The translations under genes were made by a program, and so were the position numbers. Shown here one piece after another: positions 34,564-46,073 of a stretch of DNA of 64,000 nt. Numbering within the stretch: position 1 is the stretch's first letter; every line of letters begins with the position of its first letter. Source of the DNA: Streptomyces sp. NBC_00443 (GTDB lineage Bacteria; Actinomycetota; Actinomycetes; Streptomycetales; Streptomycetaceae); contig NZ_CP107917.1 of assembly GCF_036014175.1 (NCBI RefSeq), positions 7,006,001 through 7,070,000 of the forward strand. The letters are read 5' to 3'. Below the pieces are notes generated by a model. That model was not told where the DNA came from, did not search any database, and saw nothing but the letters and a program-made list of their open reading frames with translations.

Positions 34564-35793
34564 TCAGCCCAGCTTGGGCTCGCCGCTGAACTCGGGCGCC
34601 CACGCGTTGCTCTTGACCTTGTACGCGGTCATCGTGTGGTTCGTGGTGTCACCGAACTCGTCGAAGGAGATGGTGCCGGTGACACCGTCGAACTTGACCT
34701 TCGCCATGGCGTCCAGGACAGCCTTGCGGCCGTCGGACGGGACCTTGCCGTCGTTGCCCTCGACCGCCAGCTTGACGGCCTCGATGATCGACCAGGTGGC
34801 GTCGTAGGTGAGGCCGCCGTACGCCTCGTAGGCGTCCTCGTAGCCGCCGGCCTCGTAGTCCTTGATGAACGCCTTGGCGGAGTCGAGCTGCTCGACCGGC
34901 TTGCCCACGGAGGTGGCGAGGTCGCCCTCGGCCTTCTTGTTCAGCTTCGGGAACTCGCCGGAGTAGATGCCGTCGCCGCCCATGAGCGGGATCTTCTGGC
35001 CGCTGTCCTTGAGCTGCTGGCTCAGCGGGCCGGCGGCCGGGTACTCGCCGCCGTAGTACAGGGCTTCGGCGCCGGTCTTCTTGATCTTGGCGACCACGGC
35101 GTTGAAGTCACGGTCGTCGGGGTTGATGTGGTCGGTGCCGACGATCTGGCCACCGGACTTGGTGAAGTTCGCCTTGAAGGACGCGGCGAGGCCGGCGCCG
35201 TAGGTCTTCTGGTCGTCGATCAGGTAGACCTTCTTGATCTTCGCCTGGTTGTACAGGTAGTCGGCGGCGAAGGCGCCCTGGATCTCGTCCGTGGTGGCCG
35301 TACGGAAGAACGTCTTGAACTGGCGGACCGAGTCGCCGGTCTTCCAGCCGTCGCCCTGGGTCAGCTCGGTGCCCGTGTTGGCGGGGGAGACCTGGGTCAG
35401 GCCGGCGTCGTTGAGCGGCTTCTGCATCTGCTGCGAGACGCTGGAGTTCAGCGGGCCGACGACGCCGAGAACGTCCTTGTTGCTGATGAACTTCTGGGCG
35501 TTCTGCTGGCCGACGGACGGCTGCGCCTGGTCGTCGAGAGCCTCGATCTTGAACTCGACGCCCTTGACGTACTCCTTCTTGTTGGCCGTCTTGGCGGCCA
35601 GGTCGGCGGAGTTCTTGATGCCGAGGCCGAGCGCCGACAGGTCGCCGGTGAGCGGGGCGTCGACACCGATCACCACAGTGGTCTTGTCGCCGTTGCTGCT
35701 GCCGCCGTCGTCGTCACGCGACCCACAAGCCGTGAGAGTCAGCGATCCCGCCGCAAGCGCGGCGGTTATGGCGATGATCGAACGTTGACGCAC
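34564..35793 (-). CDS. livJ: Branched-chain amino acid binding lipoprotein (LivJ/LivK type)
   Basis: A 409-residue periplasmic-binding-type lipoprotein. The signal RQRSIIAITAALAAGSL ends in the lipobox LTAC, with Cys23 the likely lipidated residue, followed by an Asp/Gly/Ser spacer. The ligand-binding fold shows VVIGVDAPLTGDLSALG, VGPLNSSVSQQMQKPL and LTYDATWSIIEAVKLAVEG, as in class I LivJ proteins. GTG 35793 has AAAGGAC 9 bases upstream. It is the promoter-proximal gene of the liv cluster, with 114 bases separating it from livH. Confidence 0.94.
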   Translation of the reverse strand: MRQRSIIAITAALAAGSLTLTACGSRDDDGGSSNGDKTTVVIGVDAPLTGDLSALGLGIKNSADLAAKTANKKEYVKGVEFKIEALDDQAQPSVGQQNAQKFISNKDVLGVVGPLNSSVSQQMQKPLNDAGLTQVSPANTGTELTQGDGWKTGDSVRQFKTFFRTATTDEIQGAFAADYLYNQAKIKKVYLIDDQKTYGAGLAASFKANFTKSGGQIVGTDHINPDDRDFNAVVAKIKKTGAEALYYGGEYPAAGPLSQQLKDSGQKIPLMGGDGIYSGEFPKLNKKAEGDLATSVGKPVEQLDSAKAFIKDYEAGGYEDAYEAYGGLTYDATWSIIEAVKLAVEGNDGKVPSDGRKAVLDAMAKVKFDGVTGTISFDEFGDTTNHTMTAYKVKSNAWAPEFSGEPKLG

Positions 35794-36517
35794 GAATCAG
35801 GTCCTTTCCCTGGCACGGCGGCCCCCCATGGAACTCGCCGAGTCGAGCGCTGGGTCGAAGTGAGTTCGAATCCGATGGCGCCGTGACTGGCCGTGACTCT
35901 AAGCGCGGGTGGGGAACATGGAGGAGGCTCTGACCAAGGCTGTGACGCTCTTGTTATGACACGGGGTAACGCAGAGCGGTACTCCGCGGGGGGAAGAGTG
36001 GATTTCCGGCCGATTCGCCCTGTCCACATAGTGAGAACTTGCAGCGTTCGCGCGTAGCATCTTCACGAGTGTTCACACGTTTTGGTGATTACCTGGATCG
36101 TTGCCGAAGGCTGCCCAGGGGTCTTTGCGGACGTGTGGGAAGGGTGCTCACGGGGGGAGAAGTGAGGGCCTGTATTGCAGCCGTATTACGCAGAGTTACA
36201 GCCGGGAAAGTCGGTCGGAGTTCTTCGGCTGTTTTCGTGTATGAGGCACCAAAATGGAATTGGGCATTGCCCGGCTCACCGCCTTCGGCCATCAACCCGG
36301 CGGCCGAGAGCGGGAGTCCGGGCGCCGCCCCGCTCCTGGGGGCCCCTCCCGACGTCATGCCTCGACGTTAGGCCGCCGGGCGTCCGGGTTCAACGGCGGG
36401 GTGGTGCAAGGGCGTTGCTCGCGGCGCGGAATCGAGCCGGGGGGTGCAGGCCGCCGGGCCGGGCGGCAAAGGGTGTTGCCCTCGAGGGAGTCGCCGCAAG
36501 AGGGCCCCTGTGTCGGC
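35794..36517. other. 724-base gap upstream of livJ: no convincing gene
   Basis: This interval must hold the livJ promoter and the 3' end signals of the thioesterase. The only candidate is a 69-residue frame from GTG 36162 to TAG at 36369-36371, with GGGGGGAGA 1-2 bases upstream. Its content (LRRVTAGKVGRSSSAVFVYE) is not family-like, spacing is poor, and it contains a TTA codon. The base composition at 36160-36270 is less GC-rich than the flanking genes. I see no RNA gene or repeat here. Confidence 0.4.
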
Positions 36518-37006
36518 TCAGCCCATCGCCCGGAGCTGTTCGCCGTCGCTCGGGTTCACGTCACGCAGCAGGCAGGTCAGCCGGGCGCTGCAGACACGCC
36601 GCCCGGCCTCGTCGCTGATCACGATCTCGTACGTTGCCGTCGAGCGGCCCCGGTGCAGGGGCGTGGCCACGCCGGTGACGAGGCCGGCACGGGCGCCACG
36701 GTGGTGGGTGCAGTTCAGGTCGACGCCGACCGCGATCTTGGAGCTGCCGGCGTGCAGCATCGAGCCCACCGACCCGAGCGTCTCGGCGAGCACCGCGGAC
36801 GCGCCGCCGTGCAGCAGCCCGTACGGCTGGGTGTTCCCCTCCACCGGCATGGTCCCCACGACCCGCTCGGCGGACGCTTCCACGATCTGGACACCCATGC
36901 GCGTCCCGAGGTGCCCGGCGGAGAACAGGGCCGGCAGGTCGACGCCGAGCGCGGCGTACTCGTCGATGACCTCTTGCGGGAACTTCACATGCTGCTGCTC
37001 GCCCAT
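36518..37006 (-). CDS. Hotdog-fold acyl-CoA thioesterase (PaaI type)
   Basis: A 162-residue hotdog thioesterase. The signature is GLLHGGASAVLAETLGSVGS, where HGG caps the helix and the acidic residue of AETLGS is catalytic, followed by VGVDLNCTHHRGARAGLVTG. It hydrolyses aryl- or medium-chain acyl-CoA in the cytoplasm; the substrate cannot be read from sequence. The ATG at about 37006 (MGEQQHVKFPQEV) is the family-like start. It is 46 bases downstream of the molybdopterin oxidoreductase on the same strand and may be co-transcribed. Confidence 0.85.
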   Translation of the reverse strand: MGEQQHVKFPQEVIDEYAALGVDLPALFSAGHLGTRMGVQIVEASAERVVGTMPVEGNTQPYGLLHGGASAVLAETLGSVGSMLHAGSSKIAVGVDLNCTHHRGARAGLVTGVATPLHRGRSTATYEIVISDEAGRRVCSARLTCLLRDVNPSDGEQLRAMG

Positions 37007-37052
37007 GGGGCCCGGCTCCGTTCGTCGTGGTGTGCGTCGACTGAGCAAACGC

Positions 37053-39331
<2,279 letters not shown>

Positions 39332-39511
39332 CGCGCGCTCTCCTTTGTGTACACGTGTGAGGTACATCTCCGATCCTCGCACGCGGGACCGACAACGGGG
39401 GCGGGGGCCCGGCACCCGTATCCCCTCCCTGACCGCTCGGCGAACCCCCTCCCGGGAGCCGCACCCCCCGGTGGGGACCGACTGTCAGTGGGGCGTGGCA
39501 GGATCGGGGAC

Positions 39512-42238
39512 GTGGCAGAGACAGCATCGAAGCAGACCGAGACCAACCCCGGCGGCAGCCGGCCCCGCCTGATGCTCATGGACGGGCACTCGCTGGCCTA
39601 CCGCGCGTTCTTCGCGCTGCCCGCGGAGAACTTCACGACCGCGACGGGCCAGCCGACGAACGCGATCTACGGCTTCGCGTCGATGCTGGCCAACACGCTG
39701 CGCGACGAGGCGCCCACGCACTTCGCGGTGGCCTTCGACGTGTCCCGCAAGACGTGGCGCTCCGCGGAGTTCACGGAGTACAAGGCGAACCGCTCCAAGA
39801 CCCCGGACGAGTTCAAGGGCCAGGTCGAGCTGATCGGCGAGCTGCTCGACGCGATGCACGTCTCGCGGTTCGCCGTCGACGGCTTCGAGGCCGACGACGT
39901 GATCGCCACGCTCGCCACCCAGGCCGAGGCCGAAGGCTTCGAGGTGCTGATCGTCACGGGCGACCGGGACTCCTTCCAGCTGGTCAGCGAGCACACGACG
40001 GTGCTGTATCCGACCAAGGGCGTCTCCGAGCTGACTCGCTTCACCCCGGAGAAGGTCTTCGAGAAGTACGCCTTGACGCCCGCCCAGTACCCCGACTTCG
40101 CGGCCCTGCGCGGCGACCCGTCCGACAACCTGCCGGGCATCCCGGGCGTCGGCGAGAAGACGGCGGCGAAGTGGATCAACCAGTTCGGTTCGTTCGCCGA
40201 GCTGGTCGAGCGCGTCGAGGAGGTCAAGGGCAAGGCCGGCCAGAACCTGCGCGACCACCTGGAGTCGGTCAAGCTCAACCGCCGCCTGACCGAGCTGGAG
40301 CGCAACGTCGAACTGCCCAAGACCGTCGCCGAGGTCGCGCGCGTGCCGTACGACCGCAAGGCCGTCGCGATGATCCTGGACACCCTGGAGATCCGTAACC
40401 CCTCACTGCGCGAGCGACTCTTCGGCGTCGACCCCGGATCCGAGGAGGCCGAGGCCACCCCGATCTCGACCGAGGGCGTGGAGCTGGACGGCGCCGTGCT
40501 CGGTACGGGCGAGCTGGCCCCCTGGCTGGCGGAGCACGGCGGCGAGCCCCTCGGCGTGGCCACCGTCGACGCCTGGGCGCTCGGCACCGGCTCGGTCGCC
40601 GAAGTCGCCCTCGCCGCGGCCGACGGCGCGGCCGGCTGGTTCGACCCGTCGCAGCTGGACGAGGCCGACGAGAAGGCCTTCACCGCCTGGCTGGCCGACG
40701 CCGACAGGCCGAAGATCTTCCACAACGCCAAGGGCGCGATGCGGGTCTTCGCCGAGCACGGCTGGAGCATCGCCGGCGTGCGCATGGACACCGCACTCGC
40801 CGCCTACCTCGTCAAGCCGGGCCGCCGCTCCTTCGACCTGGACGCGCTGTCCCTGGAGTACCTCCACCGCGAGCTGGCCCCCGCCGCCGCGGCCGACGGC
40901 CAGCTGGCCTTCGGCGCGGACGACGGCGCCGAGGCCGAGGCGCTGATGATCCAGGCCCGCGCGGTCCTGGACCTGGGCGAGGCCTTCGAGGGCCGTCTGC
41001 AGGAGGTCGGTGCCGCGGACCTGCTCCGCGACATGGAGCTGCCGACCTCCGCCCTGCTGGCCCGCATGGAGCGGCACGGCATCGCGGCCGACCGGGCGCA
41101 CCTGGAGGCCATGGAGCAGATGTTCGCGGGCGCCGTGCAGCAGGCCGTGAAGGAGGCGCACGCCGCGGCCGGGCACGAGTTCAACCTGGGCTCGCCCAAG
41201 CAGCTCCAGGAGGTCCTCTTCGGCGAACTCGCCCTGCCGAGGACGAAGAAGACGAAGACGGGCTACACGACGGACGCCGACGCCCTGGCCTGGCTGGCCA
41301 CCCAGACCGACAACGAACTGCCGGTCATCATGCTCCGCCACCGCGAGCAGGCGAAGCTCCGTGTCACCGTCGAGGGCCTGATCAAGACGATCGCGGCGGA
41401 CGGCCGTATCCACACGACCTTCAACCAGACGGTCGCGGCGACCGGCCGCCTCTCCTCGACCGACCCGAACCTGCAGAACATCCCGGTCCGCACGGACGAG
41501 GGCAGGGCGATCCGCCGGGGCTTCGTGGTCGGCGAGGGCTTCGAGTCCCTGATGACCGCGGACTACAGCCAGATCGAACTGCGCGTGATGGCCCACCTCT
41601 CCGAGGACGAGGGCCTCATCGAGGCGTTCACCTCGGGCGAGGACCTGCACACCACGGCGGCCTCGCAGGTGTTCGCCGTGGAGCCCGCCGCGGTGGACGC
41701 GGAGATGCGCCGCAAGATCAAGGCGATGTCGTACGGCCTGGCCTACGGGCTGTCGGCCTTCGGCCTCTCCCAGCAGCTGAACATCGACGCCGGCGAGGCC
41801 CGCGCGCTGATGGACGCCTACTTCGAGCGCTTCGGCGGCGTCCGTGACTATCTGCGCCGCGCCGTCGACGAGGCCCGGGCGACGGGCTACACGGCGACGC
41901 TCTTCGGCCGCCGCCGCTACCTCCCCGACCTCAACAGCGACAACCGCCAGCGCCGCGAGGCGGCCGAGCGCATGGCCCTCAACGCGCCCATCCAGGGCAC
42001 GGCGGCGGACATCGTCAAGATCGCCATGCTCAACGTCGACCGGGCCCTGCGGGAGGAGAACCTCACCTCCCGCATGCTCCTCCAGGTCCACGACGAAATC
42101 GTCCTGGAAATCGCCCCGGGCGAGCGCCAGGCCGCCGAGGCACTGGTCCGCCGGGAAATGTCCGACGCCGTCCACCTCAACGTCCCCCTGGGCGTCTCGG
42201 TAGGCGCGGGCCCGGACTGGGAGTCGGCGGCCCACTAG
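39512..42238 (+). CDS. polA: DNA polymerase I
   Basis: A 908-residue enzyme for Okazaki fragment processing and repair synthesis. The N-terminal 5' nuclease domain (about 20-310) shows MLMDGHSLAYRAFFALP, GFEADDVIATLA and TGDRDSFQLV. The middle 3'-5' exonuclease-like domain lacks the catalytic acidic pair (GVATVDAWALG in place of DxE), as in other actinobacteria, so it should not proofread. The polymerase domain has motif A TADYSQIELRVMAHL, motif B RRKIKAMSYGLAYG and motif C LLQVHDEIVLEI. GTG 39512 begins VAETASKQTETN. Divergent from the oxidoreductase gene. Confidence 0.97.
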   Translation: MAETASKQTETNPGGSRPRLMLMDGHSLAYRAFFALPAENFTTATGQPTNAIYGFASMLANTLRDEAPTHFAVAFDVSRKTWRSAEFTEYKANRSKTPDEFKGQVELIGELLDAMHVSRFAVDGFEADDVIATLATQAEAEGFEVLIVTGDRDSFQLVSEHTTVLYPTKGVSELTRFTPEKVFEKYALTPAQYPDFAALRGDPSDNLPGIPGVGEKTAAKWINQFGSFAELVERVEEVKGKAGQNLRDHLESVKLNRRLTELERNVELPKTVAEVARVPYDRKAVAMILDTLEIRNPSLRERLFGVDPGSEEAEATPISTEGVELDGAVLGTGELAPWLAEHGGEPLGVATVDAWALGTGSVAEVALAAADGAAGWFDPSQLDEADEKAFTAWLADADRPKIFHNAKGAMRVFAEHGWSIAGVRMDTALAAYLVKPGRRSFDLDALSLEYLHRELAPAAAADGQLAFGADDGAEAEALMIQARAVLDLGEAFEGRLQEVGAADLLRDMELPTSALLARMERHGIAADRAHLEAMEQMFAGAVQQAVKEAHAAAGHEFNLGSPKQLQEVLFGELALPRTKKTKTGYTTDADALAWLATQTDNELPVIMLRHREQAKLRVTVEGLIKTIAADGRIHTTFNQTVAATGRLSSTDPNLQNIPVRTDEGRAIRRGFVVGEGFESLMTADYSQIELRVMAHLSEDEGLIEAFTSGEDLHTTAASQVFAVEPAAVDAEMRRKIKAMSYGLAYGLSAFGLSQQLNIDAGEARALMDAYFERFGGVRDYLRRAVDEARATGYTATLFGRRRYLPDLNSDNRQRREAAERMALNAPIQGTAADIVKIAMLNVDRALREENLTSRMLLQVHDEIVLEIAPGERQAAEALVRREMSDAVHLNVPLGVSVGAGPDWESAAH

Positions 42239-42262
42239 TCGCCAACGCAGGCCCTCCCGTCA

Positions 42263-42293
42263 ATGCCGGGCAGATTGGCATCCTGCCCGGCAT
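42263..42293. terminator. Hairpin after polA
   Basis: ATGCCGGGCAG (42263-42273) pairs perfectly with CTGCCCGGCAT (42283-42293) around a 9-base loop, 25 bases after the polA stop. There is no T-run, as is common for streptomycete terminators. Confidence 0.7.
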
Positions 42294-42325
42294 CCGGTGG
42301 CGCTTTGGAGGGACGGACCCACAAC

Positions 42326-42386
42326 GCGCCCCAAAGGGGCGCGGGGAACTGCGCGACCAGCCACAAACGACCCGCGGCCCAAGACA
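42326..42386 (+). repeat. Dispersed intergenic repeat, copy 1
   Basis: A GCGCCCC-AAA-GGGGCGC hairpin (42326-42342) runs into a conserved tail beginning GCGGGGAACTGCGCGACCAG. A 28-base core (42335-42362) is identical to the inverse of 52368-52395, after rpsA. I recall similar short elements scattered between genes in many Streptomyces genomes. It lies downstream of polA, outside any gene. Confidence 0.75.
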
Positions 42387-42495
42387 ACCGCCACCCCGCA
42401 GACGCTCGGATTCCGCCCAACCCCCGGAGGGACCCGTCACTCGCGTGGCCCCCGCAGAAGCGCTCCCTCCGCCCCCCGCCCGTAAGGATGCGGGC

Positions 42496-42852
42496 ATGGG
42501 TATACGCACGCTCAACCGCCGGACGGCCCCGGCATCGGCGAACGCGAACACCGAAGACGCCCCCACAGCGCGCCCCACGGTCCCACTCGTCGCCTCCGGC
42601 GCAAGCACCGCCCGCATCCCCGCCGACCTGATGGGAGCTCTGCGGCACAGGGCGGCAACCCTCCGGGGCTACCTGGCCCTCGCCCGCACCGCACTCCCAC
42701 GCTGCCGCCCCGGCCGTTCGGGCCGTATCGTCACCATGTCCGTCGCGACGGCCGCAACCGTCACCGAGCCCCCGGACGGCTCGGCTCGCGACCGGCCCCA
42801 TCCGCATCCGCACCCGAACTGCCAGGGCCCCGGACCGGACGCCACACCCTGA
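42496..42852 (+). CDS. Conserved small hypothetical protein next to polA
   Basis: A 118-residue protein from ATG 42496 with AAGGA 8 bases upstream. It begins GIRTLNRRTAPASANANTED, has a basic middle (RIPADLMGALRHRAATLRGY then LALARTALPRCRPGRSGR), and ends in a His/Pro-rich tail (RPHPHPHPNCQGP). I recall similar small proteins beside polA in streptomycetes but no function. Its last 92 bases overlap the end of the convergent DUF4184 gene. Confidence 0.55.
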   Translation: MGIRTLNRRTAPASANANTEDAPTARPTVPLVASGASTARIPADLMGALRHRAATLRGYLALARTALPRCRPGRSGRIVTMSVATAATVTEPPDGSARDRPHPHPHPNCQGPGPDATP

Positions 42853-43627
42853 CGCCCACGGCGTACAGCACCAACCCCAGAACGAGCCCCGCGCCCGCTC
42901 CGAAGCACAGCGTGGGAATCAGCTCCCAGTACTTCGCGGTGGACCCCCAGTAGGCCCACCAGCGCGCCGCCCGCTGCACGGCCGCCACCGCGGCACACCC
43001 GCCGATCACCACAGCGGCCCACCACCGGTCCCGTACCGAGAGCACCGGAACACCGACCGGCGCGACCGCACCGGTCCGCCGCAGCGCCACGATCACGAAC
43101 GCGGCGATGACGACCGCGGCCACCGCCGAACCGCCGTACTGCAGATACCAGTACAGCGGAGATCCCGCGATCTCCTCGCCCAGGACGGGAAAGAGCCGCA
43201 TCCCCCAGCGGTCGAGATGGGTGAACGCGTCCCACACGACATGCGTCAGCGAGCCGAGGACGGCCGAGACGTACCAGCGCAGCGCCGACGACGGCCGTAC
43301 ACGCGTGCGTGGCGCCCCGCAGCGCAACAGTGTGGCCGGCCGTGCCTGTCGCCGCGGCGGCAGCAGTGCCACCAGCGGCTCGCGCAGCAGGAGCCACAGG
43401 CCCACCAGCGCCCAGGCGACCGCCGCATCGACGGTGAACACACCCGCGAACGAGTGCGTGACATCGCCGAACTTCATCGCCTCCGGCAGGACACTCGCCA
43501 CGTAATAGGTCATGTCGGGAGAGAACGACCCCGCCACCAGTGCGGCCGGTACGAGTGCCAGGCGGCCGGTTCCGTCGGTACGTATGCCGGGCAGTACGGC
43601 CGCCGCGTGGCTGAGCGTGAACGGCAA
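42761..43627 (-). CDS. DUF4184 family membrane protein
   Basis: A 288-residue protein with about six hydrophobic segments. The N terminus PFTLSHAAAVLPG and the following DMTYYVASVLP, then GSLTHVVWDAFTHLDRWG, are the hallmark histidine/aspartate motifs of DUF4184 and resemble membrane-bound metal-dependent hydrolases. The start is TTG 43627: GAGGAG is 6 bases upstream and the family sequence begins right there, while the longer frame upstream does not fit. Function unknown. Divergent from the lytic transglycosylase. Confidence 0.78.
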   Translation of the reverse strand: MPFTLSHAAAVLPGIRTDGTGRLALVPAALVAGSFSPDMTYYVASVLPEAMKFGDVTHSFAGVFTVDAAVAWALVGLWLLLREPLVALLPPRRQARPATLLRCGAPRTRVRPSSALRWYVSAVLGSLTHVVWDAFTHLDRWGMRLFPVLGEEIAGSPLYWYLQYGGSAVAAVVIAAFVIVALRRTGAVAPVGVPVLSVRDRWWAAVVIGGCAAVAAVQRAARWWAYWGSTAKYWELIPTLCFGAGAGLVLGLVLYAVGVRVWRPVRGPGSSGADADGAGREPSRPGAR

Positions 43628-43734
43628 CGGGGCTCCTCGTGCGGGGTGTTGGCGGGGCGCATCGGCCCCGGGCGTCGGCGAAGCCAGTATGAGGGACATC
43701 CGACGGACAGCCCGCATGTGGCCAACTGGTAAAA

Positions 43735-43950
43735 ATCGGGCACCAACGGGTGCCCTCGCAAAGGAAGTTGTCGTAGTGTCGCCTGGGTCGCCGAGCCGGG
43801 GGCATGCGGCCGAACAGATGAACAGCGACTAAAAGCGTGCCGCGAGGGCAACTGTCGCGGCGAGTCGATCGTCACAACAGGGGTGGGCTCGGCACGGCGA
43901 GCCCGGCCGGCAGGCAGAGTCGGGCGCCCGGGCGTCCACGGGAGGGGTCC
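43735..43950 (+). promoter_or_regulatory. Highly structured leader of the lytic transglycosylase gene; possible riboswitch
   Basis: This stretch holds several clear hairpins: GGGCACC-aac-GGTGCCC (43739-43755), a GTCGC...GCGAC closure spanning about 43776-43829, GCCGCGA/TCGCGGC (43839-43861), and GGGCTCG/CGAGCCC (about 43887-43906), followed by the GGGAGGGG ribosome site at 43940. Cell-wall hydrolase genes of actinobacteria are often under the c-di-AMP (ydaO) riboswitch, and the start (CTGGGTCGCCGAGCCGGGGG) resembles that class, but I cannot match its later conserved segments with confidence. Confidence 0.4.
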
Positions 43951-43955
43951 ATTTC

Positions 43956-45718
43956 ATGGCGGCGCAATTCGGCAGGCTCCGCAAGGGGCGGTGAACACCA
44001 CGGTGGCCGCGGTCGTGGTCGCGGCACTGGCCGCGTCCCAGGCTCCGGGAGTGATAACTGACGACGCCGGCAGAAGAGTCACCACCGGCACCCAGCCCTC
44101 CCCCGACACACCCGCCGAGGACAGCGCGACCGGCAACTCGCCGTACTACACGGACCTGCCGCCGCTGAACAGCCCCAACCCCTCGCCGTCCGCCGACACC
44201 CCCGTCGACCCGGGCGTCACCGAGGCGGGCATCCCCGCGACCGTCCTCGACGCGTACAAGAGGGCCCAGACCGCACTCCAGCAGGCCAAGCCCGGCTGCA
44301 ACCTGCCCTGGGAGCTCCTCGCCGCGATCGGCAAGGTCGAATCGGGCCAGGCCCGCGGCGGCCGCGTCAACGCCGACGGCACCACGACCTCCCCGATTCT
44401 CGGCCCGCAGCTCAACGGCAACGGCTTCGCGAACATCGGCGACACCGACAACGGCGCCTACGACGGGGACAGCTCGTACGACCGTGCCGTCGGCCCCATG
44501 CAGTTCATCCCCTCCACCTGGGAGTGGGCCGGCCGCGACGGCAACGGCGACGGCAAGAAGGACCCCAACAACATCTACGACGCCGCGCTCGCCGCCGGCC
44601 ACTACCTGTGCCGCTTCGGCTGGGACCTGTCCACCCAGGGCGACCTCGACAGCGCGATCCTCAGCTACAACAACTCGCGGGACTACCTCAACCTCGTCAT
44701 GACGTGGCTGGAGTACTACCGCAAGGGCACCCACGAGATCCCGGACGGCACCGGTACCCTCCCGTCGGACCGCAGCGACGACACGGCGGGCGCGAGCCCC
44801 ACGCCGACCCAGCCCACGACGCCCGGCACGCCGACGACACCGACGACGCCGAGCAGCCCCAAGCCGGGCGGCGACAACGGCACGACCAGCCCCAAGCCGC
44901 CGCCGGGCACCACGCCGCCGCCGGGCACCACGCCGCCGAGCACGACGCCTCCCACGCCCACCGACACCGTGCACCACCTGGAGGACGCGGGCACCGCCAA
45001 GCTCACCGCGATGGCCGGCGACACCTTCACCGAGAAGATCGGGACCCGCGCCGAGACCAAGGCCGGCAAGACCGTCGCCAAGGTCCGGGTCCGCTTCACG
45101 ATCATCGGTCCCACCGACGCCACCTTCAGCACCGGCGAGAAGTACGCGACCGCGCTGACCAACAGCGCCGGCGAGGCGACCGCGCCCGCGCTCAAGGCGG
45201 GTGAGGGCACCGGCGACTTCGTGGTCCGCGCCACGGTCGTGGGCCGTATGGTCACCGGCCTCGACTACGCGGCCACCGTCACCGAGCGCGCCGCCGACAC
45301 CCTGACCCGCACCAGCGAGACCGCGCTGACCTGCACGCCCGGCGGCGAGTTCGCCGACCAGGTCGAGGTGAAGGCCACCTACAAGGGCGCCGTGGCGGAC
45401 AAGGTCGCGGCCACCGCCACGCTCATCAAGTCGGCGGACGACCCGGCCGAGAACGACAAGGGCCCCTACTTCAAGGACGCCGACAGCAAGGCCGTACGCA
45501 CCCTGACCGGCCTGACGACGGACGCGAAGGGCCTGCTCAAGCTGCCGAAGCTGTACGCCGACGACACCACCGGCACGTTCCTGCTCCGCATCAACACGGC
45601 AGGCGGCGCGACCCTGACCGTCGAGCTGAAGGTGGCGGCGGCCGAGACATCGCCCAGCCCGACGCCGTCGGCATCGGAATCGGCGTCCGGATCGGCATCA
45701 CCGAGCCCGAGCGCGTAA
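43956..45718 (+). CDS. Secreted lytic murein transglycosylase, one-base frame break in the signal peptide
   Basis: ATG 43956 has GGGAGGGG 8 bases upstream and starts MAAQFGRLRKG. The frame then stops unless one G is added in the G run at 43985-43988, which gives GAVNTTVAAVVVAALAASQA, a normal Sec signal joined to the long frame ending at 45718 (about 587 residues). The SLT domain covers roughly 90-270: LPWELLAAIGKVESGQARGG has the catalytic Glu, then VGPMQFIPSTWEWAGRDGNG, AALAAGHYLCRFGW and LSYNNSRDYLNLVM. A Thr/Pro linker with repeats (PPPGTTPPPGTT) leads to two Ig-like beta domains and a Ser-rich tail. It cuts peptidoglycan glycan strands outside the cell. Confidence 0.88.
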
Positions 45719-45736
45719 GCGCCGCGGAGTCCACCG

Positions 45737-45773
45737 AAGGGCGCCCCCCGCTACGGCGGACGGGGCGCCCTTT
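45737..45773 (+). terminator. Terminator of the transglycosylase gene
   Basis: AAGGGCGCCCC (45737-45747) pairs with GGGGCGCCCTT (45762-45772) around a loop CCGCTACGGCGGAC that can itself pair, followed by TTTCTT. It is 19 bases after the stop. Confidence 0.85.
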
Positions 45774-45913
45774 CTTCATGCGCGTGTTCATGCGCGCAAC
45801 GTGTTCTCATCTCGCCCGCCCGTTGCTACGGTGCCGAACCTGACGACGTATCAGATGTGGCAGTCCCGGACTGACAGTCGGGGATTGTCACAGTCCGGGA
45901 TTCGGGAGACCGT

Positions 45914-46048
45914 ATGCGCGCCCTGATCGCCGCCGCGACCGGTCTCGTCGCCGCGCTCGCCCTGGTCCTCGCGATGACCGCGATGGGGTCACCGGCGGGT
46001 GAGACATCCCCCAAGCCGCTGCTGACGACGGTGCCCACACACCCGTAA
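45914..46048 (+). CDS. SPW_0924-type small membrane-associated protein
   Basis: A 44-residue protein from ATG 45914 with GGGAG 5 bases upstream. It is one hydrophobic helix, LIAAATGLVAALALVLAMTA, followed by a conserved tail, GETSPKPLLTTVPTHP. This matches the small SPW_0924 family of streptomycetes as I recall it. Function unknown. It is 25 bases upstream of the DUF3068 gene on the same strand and probably in one operon with it. Confidence 0.75.
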   Translation: MRALIAAATGLVAALALVLAMTAMGSPAGETSPKPLLTTVPTHP

Positions 46049-46073
46049 CCGCCCGCCCGGGAGGGAGGCCGAG

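Noticed and set aside
36162-36371. 69-residue ORF with a TTA codon upstream of livJ
   Set aside because: Start too close to its purine run, no recognisable sequence, composition unlike real genes here; kept only as a note in the gap entry.
43883-43992. Transglycosylase starting at GTG 43883 or GTG 43993
   Set aside because: Neither start has a proper ribosome site; the 43956 ATG with GGGAGGGG plus one restored base gives a normal signal peptide.
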